A model generated the notes under the pieces. It made no database searches. It saw only the letters and a list, made by a program, of their open reading frames with translations, and was not told where the DNA came from. 9,341 nt of DNA from assembly GCA_964447015.1 (NCBI GenBank), contig CAYUQU010000108.1:1-9341 (forward strand), in the 5' to 3' direction. The position numbers and the translations under genes were made by a program. Positions 1-5,026 of this stretch are shown here, in pieces. How positions within the stretch are numbered: position 1 is the first letter of the stretch; every line of letters starts with the position of its first letter. The stretch comes from Wandonia sp964447015. GTDB lineage: Bacteria; Bacteroidota; Bacteroidia; Flavobacteriales_D; Crocinitomicaceae.

Positions 1-22
1 GACCGGGCTACGCTACACCCCG
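1..22 (-). tRNA. tRNA-Pro, 5' part only (cut by window edge)
   Basis: Read on the minus strand, the gene begins with the acceptor strand CGGGGTG, then TA and the D-arm start GCGTAGCCCGGTC. This 5' end is what I know from Bacteroidota tRNA-Pro(TGG). The anticodon lies outside the window, so the identity rests on the 5' third alone. It is the second tRNA-like body in a tandem pair: the same leader (16-85 here, 156-222 upstream) precedes both. The leader hairpin at 20-39 uses the first three tRNA bases (CGG). Confidence 0.7.
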
Positions 23-85
23 AGGAGACAACTCCTTGGTATCTTTGTTTTACAATATTTCAATTCTATTCTAACCGTTGTTAGA
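16..85 (-). repeat. Leader repeat, copy 1 (upstream of tRNA-Pro)
   Basis: This 70-bp stretch matches 156-222 except for a 3-bp insertion (TAC at about 51-53) and one C/T substitution. It includes the first seven bases of the downstream tRNA. It holds two small inverted repeats. One, at 71-84, is CTAAC-AACG-GTTAG on the minus strand. The other, at 20-39, has eight-base arms around a four-base loop with one G.T-type position. The repeat starts where the decayed tRNA-like element ends, so the unit is leader plus tRNA with a period of 140 bp. Confidence 0.9.
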
Positions 86-162
86 TAATATTATGAAGAT
101 TCGATACTTGCGACCTTCCCGACTCGCAGTCGGGACGCAATGATCGGGTGATGTTCACCCCG
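86..162 (-). pseudogene. tRNA-Pro-like element, probably a decayed tRNA
   Basis: On the minus strand it opens with the same acceptor strand as the neighbouring tRNA-Pro (CGGGGTG) and keeps CCCG and TC of the D loop. It has a perfect anticodon-type stem (CCCGA/TCGGG) around a seven-base loop that would present GCG, not a proline anticodon. The T arm keeps TCGAAT, but its stem is broken (GCAAG against CTTCA), and no 3' strand pairs with CGGGGTG. The D stem is also lost. Two strong hairpins fill the body instead: 117-135 (8 bp, 3-nt loop) and 144-163 (8 bp with one bulge). I read it as a duplicated tRNA-Pro that has lost tRNA function. A retained non-tRNA role for the hairpins is possible but unproven. 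Confidence 0.6.
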
Positions 163-222
163 AGGAGACAACTCCTTGGTATCTTTGTTTAATATTTCAA
201 TTTTATTCTAACCGTTGTTAGA
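156..222 (-). repeat. Leader repeat, copy 2 (upstream of tRNA-like element)
   Basis: This is the partner of the repeat at 16-85, with one substitution and a 3-bp gap. The same two inverted repeats are present at 208-221 and 160-179. The sequence beyond both ends differs between the copies, so the repeat boundaries are sharp. It lies downstream of the promoter at 244-274 and would form the 5' part of that transcript. Confidence 0.9.
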
Positions 223-243
223 AGTTTCGCTTGAAAGCGGGTG

Positions 244-274
244 CAAAAGTACTGCTTTTTTTGAGTTATACAAA
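244..274 (-). promoter_or_regulatory. Promoter for the tRNA-like element and tRNA-Pro
   Basis: On the minus strand TTTG (271-274) and TACTTTTG (244-251) are separated by 19 bp. This fits the Bacteroidota sigma consensus TTTG / TAnnTTTG. Transcription would start at about 237-240 and run through leader copy 2, the tRNA-like element, leader copy 1 and tRNA-Pro. A small CGCTT/AAGCG inverted repeat follows the predicted start. Confidence 0.65.
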
Positions 275-292
275 TAAATTCAAAAAAAAAGC
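254..292 (-). other. A/T-tract inverted repeat after tRNA-Ser; possible terminator
   Basis: On the minus strand the tRNA-Ser 3' end runs directly into nine T residues (282-290). The arms GCT9GA (280-292) and TCA7GC (254-264) are complementary apart from tract length. The T run could help end the tRNA-Ser transcript. The arms are nearly all A-T, so a canonical terminator hairpin is doubtful. The -33 element of the next promoter lies inside the loop. Confidence 0.3.
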
Positions 293-378
293 GGTGGGGG
301 CGGGATTCGAACCCGCGGTACGGTTACCCGTACGTCAGTTTAGCAAACTGGTGGTTTCAGCCACTCACCCACCCCACC
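292..378 (-). tRNA. tRNA-Ser (anticodon GCT)
   Basis: An 87-nt class II tRNA. The acceptor strands GGTGGGG and CCCCACC pair fully, and the discriminator is G, as expected for serine. The loop TTGCTAA gives anticodon GCT (reads AGC/AGU). The long variable arm pairs GTACGG with CCGTAC over a GTAA loop, and the T arm GCGGG-TTCGAAT-CCCGC is perfect. CCA is not encoded. The base of the anticodon stem (positions 27 and 43) is C against A, a mismatch. A promoter with an 18-bp spacer lies just upstream (399-427). Confidence 0.97.
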
Positions 379-398
379 GGGTTCAAAGAACTAGGCGG

Positions 399-427
399 CA
401 AATTTATAAATAATGAACGAAACTCAA
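399..427 (-). promoter_or_regulatory. Promoter of tRNA-Ser
   Basis: On the minus strand TTG (425-427) and TAAATTTG (399-406) are spaced by 18 bp and match the Bacteroidota -33/-7 pattern. The -7 box ends 20 bp before the mature tRNA 5' end, leaving a short 5' leader for RNase P to remove. Confidence 0.65.
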
Positions 428-532
428 CCATTTTCTTAAAATTTATTTTTCGAATTGACTTAAGCTGCATTATAAATCGCTTAAACACGCAAAATAAAGT
501 CTCATAATCAATGTCTTCAGATAAAAATCAAT

Positions 533-540
533 TACCTTTG
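533..540 (+). promoter_or_regulatory. Possible rplS -7 promoter box
   Basis: TACCTTTG matches TAnnTTTG exactly. No clear TTG lies 17-20 bp upstream, so the -33 element is weak or absent. It is the best plus-strand match between tRNA-Ser and rplS. If used, the rplS mRNA would carry a leader of about 140 nt. Confidence 0.4.
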
Positions 541-684
541 TAGTTGAAAATAAGTTTCGGGTTGAATCACTTGTAAATTGAAGAGAAAAAAAAGATTTAA
601 ATATTTCTATTTTTTTCTTTCATTCAGAAATTATTCGTAATATTGCACCCCGAATTTTCGGCAACTGTTAAAGAAATTAGTGTC
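541..684 (+). promoter_or_regulatory. Long 5' leader of rplS, candidate regulatory leader
   Basis: This gene-free stretch leads into rplS. It is very A/T rich up to about 640, with an imperfect A-run/T-run inverted repeat (about 583-620). A compact GC-richer element then begins: TTG (643-645) faces CAA (662-664), enclosing CCGA-ATTT-TCGG (650-661). The element ends about 20 nt before the ATG, close enough to affect initiation. Ribosomal protein genes often have autoregulatory leaders, and this would be the place for one. Assignment to a known leader family needs a covariance search. Confidence 0.3.
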
Positions 685-1035
685 ATGGATTACATTAGAG
701 AGATACAAAACGAATTGGTAGAAGTAAAGAATTTCCCAAAGTTTAAGGCTGGAGATACTGTTACTGTTTCTTATAAAATTAAAGAGGGTGCTAAAGAGCG
801 TATCCAACAATTCCAAGGAGTTGTTTTACAACGCCGTGGTCAAGGTCCTTCTGAAACGTTTACTGTACGTAAAATGTCAGGAAATATTGGTGTAGAGCGT
901 ATCTTCCCAATTTCTTCTCCTTTCGTAGATAAAGTAGAAGTTAACAAAACAGGTTCTGTACGTCGTGCACGTATATTTTACTTGCGTGAACTTACTGGTA
1001 AGTCTGCTCGTATCAAGGAAAAAAGATCATACTAG
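685..1035 (+). CDS. rplS: 50S ribosomal protein bL19
   Basis: A structural protein of the large ribosomal subunit, located at the 30S-50S interface. The 116-residue product has the usual bL19 length and shows family hallmarks: FKAGDTV near residue 24, the QxFxGVV strand, the RRGxGxxETFTVRK segment, GVERIFP, and the basic C-terminal tail ending in KSARIKEKR. The ATG at 685 is chosen because it gives the normal N-terminus MDYIREIQ. The frame stays open upstream to a TTG at 643, but that would add 14 residues not typical of the family and would lie in the leader hairpin. It is probably monocistronic: a possible promoter lies about 150 bp upstream and a strong terminator directly follows. No clear Shine-Dalgarno is seen, which is usual in this phylum. 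Confidence 0.97.
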   Translation: MDYIREIQNELVEVKNFPKFKAGDTVTVSYKIKEGAKERIQQFQGVVLQRRGQGPSETFTVRKMSGNIGVERIFPISSPFVDKVEVNKTGSVRRARIFYLRELTGKSARIKEKRSY

Positions 1036-1058
1036 TCTAAACGACTTTTATAATATTG

Positions 1059-1087
1059 AAAGCTCACTAAAAAGTGAGCTTTTTTTG
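1059..1087 (+). terminator. Rho-independent terminator of rplS
   Basis: A perfect 10-bp stem (1059-1068 with 1073-1082) has an AAAA loop and runs into a T tract. It begins 23 bp after the rplS stop codon and should separate rplS from the WD40 gene. Confidence 0.93.
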
Positions 1088-1124
1088 TTTCTCATCTTTT
1101 CCTACACCTATCTACAAATTGATT

Positions 1125-1132
1125 TATCTTTA
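1125..1132 (+). promoter_or_regulatory. Weak candidate -7 box for the WD40 gene
   Basis: TATCTTTA differs from TAnnTTTG only in the last base and would give a leader of roughly 13-16 nt. No convincing -33 element is seen at the right distance. The box lies downstream of the rplS terminator, where a promoter is needed. Confidence 0.3.
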
Positions 1133-1151
1133 CATCAAAACAACCAAGGAT

Positions 1152-2036
1152 ATGCAATTCGCCAAAAACAGAGAGATTAGGCAACACAGTATGGGGATTT
1201 ACGATATCATCGGAATTAATGATGAGATTGCATATACCGCTGGTGCAGATAGCTTGGTTGTGCGGTGGAATTTAGATACGGGGCTACAAGAACCATTTAC
1301 TGTAAAAGCCGATTTCCCTGTGTATTCAATTGCTTTGGTTAATGCAAATCTTATCAGTTTAGGACTTAATAATGGTGATCTTCATATAATTGATGTCGAC
1401 TCACGTAAAGAAATTAAGTTCTTCAAACAACATAAATCGGCCATATTCAGCCAACTTTCATTTAAGAACAAAAATTATTTGCTCACTGGAGATGCGGATG
1501 GGTATTTAGCCTTATGGAACACGGAAAATTGGAAATTGGAGTTTTTCACTCCTCTGAACTGTGGAAAGATTCGAGCAATAGCACTAAACAATGACGAGTC
1601 AAAACTCACAGTTGGAGGTCAAGACGGTGTTATTCGCGTTTTTGAAACCGAATTTTTCAACGAATTGTCTCATTTCTATGCTCATCAAGATGGTGTAAAT
1701 TCTCTAGCATTCTCAAAAACTGAAAAGAATATCCTCGTTTCAGGCGGAAAAGATGGCTATCTAAGAAAATGGAATATTGAAACAGGAGAAAAGCTAAAAG
1801 CGGTACCTGCACATAATTATGCGGTATATGCCATTTCTTTTAATGATGTCGGAACTCACTTTGTTACTTGCAGTCGCGATAAATCGATTAAAACGTGGGA
1901 CTATGATTCGTTTACAGTTCTCCAAAAACTAGATGCGAAAAGCGGTGGACATAGTCATTCTGTGAATAAAGTAAAATGGGTGGGCGAATCACTTATTTCT
2001 TGCGGAGATGATAGAAGATTGATTAGATGGAGATAG
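1152..2036 (+). CDS. WD40 repeat protein, probable seven-bladed propeller
   Basis: A 294-residue protein made almost wholly of WD40 repeats. Blade-end motifs recur about every 40 residues: VVRWNLDTG, LHIIDVD, LALWNTEN, IRVFETE, LRKWNIETG, IKTWDYD and a final LIRWR, which makes seven and a closed ring. Aspartates at the blade turns (GGKDG, SRDKS, GDDRR) support this. There is no signal peptide or membrane segment, so it should be a cytoplasmic protein-interaction scaffold; the partner is unknown. The ATG at 1152 is preferred because it follows AAGGA and begins a sensible N-terminus. The frame stays open upstream to a GTG at 1074, but that start lies inside the rplS terminator. The gene ends 3 bp from the convergent NUDIX gene, with no terminator between them. 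Confidence 0.88.
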   Translation: MQFAKNREIRQHSMGIYDIIGINDEIAYTAGADSLVVRWNLDTGLQEPFTVKADFPVYSIALVNANLISLGLNNGDLHIIDVDSRKEIKFFKQHKSAIFSQLSFKNKNYLLTGDADGYLALWNTENWKLEFFTPLNCGKIRAIALNNDESKLTVGGQDGVIRVFETEFFNELSHFYAHQDGVNSLAFSKTEKNILVSGGKDGYLRKWNIETGEKLKAVPAHNYAVYAISFNDVGTHFVTCSRDKSIKTWDYDSFTVLQKLDAKSGGHSHSVNKVKWVGESLISCGDDRRLIRWR

Positions 2037-2039
2037 TTT

Positions 2040-2465
2040 TCAGCGAATCAATTGACCTATCACCTTTCTATCGATTGGAAAAGTGAAAGAATCTACATCA
2101 ATTTTGTCCAAATCAACCCATTCGAATTCAATATATTCTCCTTCGTTTGGTTGATGTACAAAATCACAATCACGAATGAATTTCACTTTGTAATACACCG
2201 ATAAAACTTGATCGTTGGGGTTGAGTGAAGATACTTGAAAGTAATCAGTCAAGTATACCAACTCTTCAATTTCAATTTCCCAGTTTAATTCTTCGATAAA
2301 TTCGCGTTTAAGACCATCCATAAGCCCTTCACCCCACTCTAGCCCTCCACCTGGAAGTTTGGTCATTTCAAGGTCATTTCGCACCTCGTGAGCAACAAGA
2401 ATTTGATTGGACTCATTAATGACAACCCCGTAAACACGTACATTAAACTTTTTTGAAGAGGACAT
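2040..2465 (-). CDS. NUDIX hydrolase family protein
   Basis: A 141-residue single-domain protein. The NUDIX box runs from Gly40 to Trp62: G-x5-E-x7-REFIEE-L-N-W, with the metal-binding glutamates Glu55, Glu58 and Glu59 in place. The late glycine of the consensus (EExGU) is Asn61, an unusual change that leaves the catalytic glutamates intact. NUDIX enzymes hydrolyse nucleoside diphosphates linked to another moiety; the substrate here cannot be read from sequence. The C-terminal part (EFEWVDLDKI) is the usual closing strand. It is the last gene of a four-gene operon, and its ATG overlaps the stop of the PorP/SprF gene as TAATG, suggesting translational coupling. No signal peptide, so cytoplasmic. 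Confidence 0.9.
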   Translation of the reverse strand: MSSSKKFNVRVYGVVINESNQILVAHEVRNDLEMTKLPGGGLEWGEGLMDGLKREFIEELNWEIEIEELVYLTDYFQVSSLNPNDQVLSVYYKVKFIRDCDFVHQPNEGEYIEFEWVDLDKIDVDSFTFPIDRKVIGQLIR

Positions 2466-3421
2466 TATTTATACTTTCTACGCTGCTTGCGGTATGATTT
2501 GAATTTTCCGCCTTTTTTCTCCAAAAACTTTCGCCTCGCAAATTCATTTGAAAAGATGTCCTTAGAATATCCAATAGTCAATTCGTGAATTCCTCCGCCG
2601 TATTTAGCATAAGGTCCAAATGCAAAGCCAAATGTGTAGACAAATCGAAGTCCATTATCAAACAAATATCCAAAACCTGCTGTTGCGCCAAGGTCTGTTG
2701 TGGCTCCAGCCGTAATCCAAACACTATTCTGTATTAAAAAATTCAGGTCTAAATTAGCATGTAAAGGAGCATTAGGAGTTGCTGACACCAACATAGATGG
2801 ATAGAACATGAACGGAATACTTTGATATACTTTCACACCAAAATGCATATGATATACTCCTCCATCTATCCCAGATTCAAACCCAGGTTGTACTAAGCCA
2901 TTATTAAATAAGTCAGGAGCTGAAACTCCAACAAAAAAACGATTTCCTGAAGCGTAAATTCCAGCGCCAAGTGAGAATTGGTGCACCGATCTCGGAGCGT
3001 AAAGAACGGGGTCGTATTGGTGAGTCAAATAACCACCTTGAATATTTGCTGTTTGGTTAGCGTATCCTGCTCTAAGTCCAAATGCCAACTGTGCTTTCTC
3101 ACCTAAATTCAAGCGATACGCATATGTACCAGAAACTTGAAGTTTATTAAATGACGCTATATTATCATTCAACGCTATCAATCCTACAGTATGGTGATCA
3201 CCAATATTGTATTGACCCATAATAGCGTTCGTATTGGGAACGCCGTTGTAGTTCATCCACTGAACTCGCGAAACAACTTGTGCAGAAATAGGCGAACGGT
3301 GATTGAACCAAGCTGGATTTAAAGCTTGTGCATTGAAAATATACTGCGAAAAATTAACTCCATGCTGCCCGAATGTCGCTAAAGCAATTGTAAAAAAAAC
3401 GATTGTTGTAAAAAGTTTCAT
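2465..3421 (-). CDS. PorP/SprF family outer-membrane protein, T9SS-associated
   Basis: A 318-residue protein with a signal peptide (hydrophobic residues 3-17, likely cleaved before Gln19). Family features follow: FSQYIFNAQALNPAW just after the signal, the Q(W)MNYNGVPNT stretch, then repeated alternating strands expected of a beta barrel (LAFGLRAGY, FSLGAGIYA, FFVGVSAPDLF). The C-terminus is short and very basic (KKGGKFKSYRKQRR), less usual for an outer-membrane barrel. In Flavobacteriia SprF-like proteins are needed for secretion or surface attachment of type B T9SS substrates encoded beside them. Here the type B substrate gene lies directly upstream and its stop overlaps this start (TAATG), so the two are probably made together and act as a pair. 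Confidence 0.92.
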   Translation of the reverse strand: MKLFTTIVFFTIALATFGQHGVNFSQYIFNAQALNPAWFNHRSPISAQVVSRVQWMNYNGVPNTNAIMGQYNIGDHHTVGLIALNDNIASFNKLQVSGTYAYRLNLGEKAQLAFGLRAGYANQTANIQGGYLTHQYDPVLYAPRSVHQFSLGAGIYASGNRFFVGVSAPDLFNNGLVQPGFESGIDGGVYHMHFGVKVYQSIPFMFYPSMLVSATPNAPLHANLDLNFLIQNSVWITAGATTDLGATAGFGYLFDNGLRFVYTFGFAFGPYAKYGGGIHELTIGYSKDIFSNEFARRKFLEKKGGKFKSYRKQRRKYK

Positions 3422-4485
3422 TATTTCCGTTTGATAATTACTGAGCCTTTAATCACATTAGGCTCATCTTTTATTTGCAAATGATAGAAATACGCACCAT
3501 CTGGGAGCTCTTTTTTTCCAAGTTGCAGCTCGGCATTTGAGGAACCATCCCAATCGTTCAAATAATTCTCCTTTCTGTACACGATATCTCCCCAACGATT
3601 AAAAATCACCAGTTCATTCTCTGGATGATCTTCAAGGCCATCAATCACAAAGATGTCATTTAGTCCATCACCATTTGGTGAAATTGCCACGGGGATATTT
3701 ATAATGAATGGTGGAATCAATGTAAAACTTGCTGTATCAACGCATCCGTTAAAGTCGGTCACAACAACCGAATATTCCCCTACTCCCAAGTCAGAAATTG
3801 AAGTCGTATTCTCTCCAGTAGACCAAAGCCAAGCGTAAGGAGGAGTCCCTCCTGAAGCAGTTCCTGAAGCAGAACCGTCTGTAGCTTCTTTGGACGACAC
3901 ATTATGCCCACCTTGGAAAGTAAATACATTCAACGTTAGTTCCACTTTAGTTGGCTGAGAAAGATTCACTTCGCGAAGATCTGTACACCCATTTGCATCA
4001 GTCACTGTTAATCCGTAAGAGCCTGCGCTAACTCCCGAAATATTTTGTGTTGTCGCCCCATTTGTCCATTCATAAGTATATGGAGGCTCTCCATTGATGA
4101 CCGTTGATGATATTGCACCATCACCTCCCCCATAGCAGAAAGGTTGTGTATTGGTAAATGAAATTTCAGGTCTTGGAGGTAAATTAATTGTAAAATAACA
4201 AGTCTCTACATTTCCTCCTTCATCGGTAACGATTATCTGGATTTCACTTGTTTCATTGATAAACGATCCTGGTGTGGGCACTTGATTAATAAAAACAAGA
4301 CCATCACTTTCAACAATAGTAACTTCACTAGTATAATCTTCGAGTTCGAATACACAACCTGCAGTATAGTTTTCATCTTTATCATCAGGACATGTAATCA
4401 CCAAAGCCATCATTGACAAATTTGCAAATGCAGATTGACAACCCAATAATAAAACCGTTAAAACAATTAATCGTAAGTTATTCAT
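3421..4485 (-). CDS. SprB-repeat protein with T9SS type B sorting domain
   Basis: A 354-residue secreted surface protein. The N-terminus (LRLIVLTVLLLGCQSAFA) is a signal sequence. A HYR-like domain follows at about 27-102 (C32, C44, C96), then two SprB-type repeats at about 106-178 and 200-258 (PPYxYxW...SxGxYxLxVTDxNGC), and a type B (CHU_C/gliding-motility) C-terminal domain from about 264 (PNGDGLND, FNRWGDIVY, DGAYFYHLQ, KGSVIIKRK). Type B domains direct transport through T9SS and cell-surface retention; the repeats suggest an adhesin, much smaller than SprB itself. I chose the ATG at 4485 because the signal peptide starts there. An in-frame ATG at 4548 would add 21 residues overlapping the preceding gene. 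It lies 10 nt after the MazG-like gene and overlaps the PorP/SprF start. Confidence 0.92.
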   Translation of the reverse strand: MNNLRLIVLTVLLLGCQSAFANLSMMALVITCPDDKDENYTAGCVFELEDYTSEVTIVESDGLVFINQVPTPGSFINETSEIQIIVTDEGGNVETCYFTINLPPRPEISFTNTQPFCYGGGDGAISSTVINGEPPYTYEWTNGATTQNISGVSAGSYGLTVTDANGCTDLREVNLSQPTKVELTLNVFTFQGGHNVSSKEATDGSASGTASGGTPPYAWLWSTGENTTSISDLGVGEYSVVVTDFNGCVDTASFTLIPPFIINIPVAISPNGDGLNDIFVIDGLEDHPENELVIFNRWGDIVYRKENYLNDWDGSSNAELQLGKKELPDGAYFYHLQIKDEPNVIKGSVIIKRK

Positions 4486-4495
4486 CAAATATGAT

Positions 4496-4906
4496 TTAGT
4501 CTTGTGGAGTAAGTATGTGTTGAATATTTGGTCTAAAATAGTTTTCACCCTTTAACACTTTCCCGTCTTCTCTGTAAATCGGTTTTCCGTTTCCATCGAG
4601 TTTACTCATGTTTGAACGTTGGATTTCCTGAAAAACTTCAGCTATTTTATGTTGCAAACCGTGCTTCAGAATTGTACCACAAAGAATGTACAATTGATCT
4701 CCCAGTGCATCAGCTACCTCAACAATATTACCTTCTTTAGCAGCTTCAAGATATTCTTCATTTTCTTCTTTCATAAGATTAAAACGCAATTCAATTTCGC
4801 TTTTATCTAAAGACACAGAAGGTTCGTAATTATTTTGTATTCCAAAAGCATTGTGAAAAGTTTCTACCGCTTTTATTGCGTCTGCTAAAGTATATTGTTG
4901 CTCCAT
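4496..4906 (-). CDS. MazG-like nucleoside triphosphate pyrophosphohydrolase
   Basis: A 136-residue, mainly helical protein of the MazG/PRA-PH (all-alpha NTP pyrophosphatase) superfamily. The metal-binding motif is visible as E47-E48-x-x-E51, then E63-x-x-D66 and D70 (EVADALGD), the pattern that binds magnesium and hydrolyses a nucleotide to its monophosphate and pyrophosphate. The C-terminal part (residues about 95-125, with SNMSKLDGNGKPIYREDGKV) is typical of the small single-domain phosphoribosyl-ATP-pyrophosphohydrolase-like group. The substrate is not evident; removal of aberrant dNTPs is the likely role. It is the first gene of the minus-strand operon and lies 120 bp from the divergent glycosyltransferase gene. 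No good minus-strand promoter was found in that gap. Confidence 0.88.
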   Translation of the reverse strand: MEQQYTLADAIKAVETFHNAFGIQNNYEPSVSLDKSEIELRFNLMKEENEEYLEAAKEGNIVEVADALGDQLYILCGTILKHGLQHKIAEVFQEIQRSNMSKLDGNGKPIYREDGKVLKGENYFRPNIQHILTPQD

Positions 4907-5012
4907 TTTCAGAATTTTGTATAAAAATAAGGAATTCTATTTGTTTAGACGGAAAAACAAACTTCTTTAACAGTTATTTTTCGAATCCTCACTTTATTTG
5001 AGTGGTATTTTA

Positions 5013-5020
5013 TAGTTTTG
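5013..5020 (+). promoter_or_regulatory. -7 box of the glycosyltransferase gene
   Basis: TAGTTTTG is a perfect TAnnTTTG match ending 6 nt before the ATG at 5027. The -33 side is weak: TTTG at 4997-5000 is too close (12 bp), and only TTTA at 4993-4996 sits near the right spacing. If used, the mRNA would be leaderless or nearly so. Confidence 0.5.
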
Positions 5021-5026
5021 ACACAG

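Noticed and set aside
20..50. Leader hairpin plus T-rich tail as a plus-strand terminator
   Set aside because: No plus-strand gene ends here in the window, the tail is interrupted, and the arm overlaps a tRNA acceptor strand.
180..187. TATCTTTG on the plus strand in both leader repeats (also 40-47), a perfect -7 match
   Set aside because: No -33 element at the right distance and no gene downstream on that strand; likely a chance match in the antisense of the leader.
16..222. Direct repeats as a CRISPR-like array
   Set aside because: Only two copies of about 70 bp, each tied to a tRNA-like body; no cas genes.
231..413. 60-codon plus-strand reading frame
   Set aside because: It runs antisense through the whole tRNA-Ser gene, and its peptide shows the conserved tRNA T arm translated (FEPAV region). 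Not a gene.
643..684. Upstream TTG start for rplS adding 14 residues
   Set aside because: The extension is absent from normal bL19 proteins and overlaps the leader hairpin; the ATG at 685 gives the family N-terminus.
1074..1151. Upstream GTG start for the WD40 gene
   Set aside because: It would begin inside the rplS terminator stem and add an aromatic-rich segment encoded by its T tract.
3653..3838. Plus-strand frame opposite the SprB-repeat gene
   Set aside because: Antisense shadow of conserved repeat and sorting-domain codons.
4907..4990. Minus-strand promoter for the MazG operon (TTTG-N18-TAGAATTC)
   Set aside because: The -7 box has two mismatches to TAnnTTTG; too weak to annotate.
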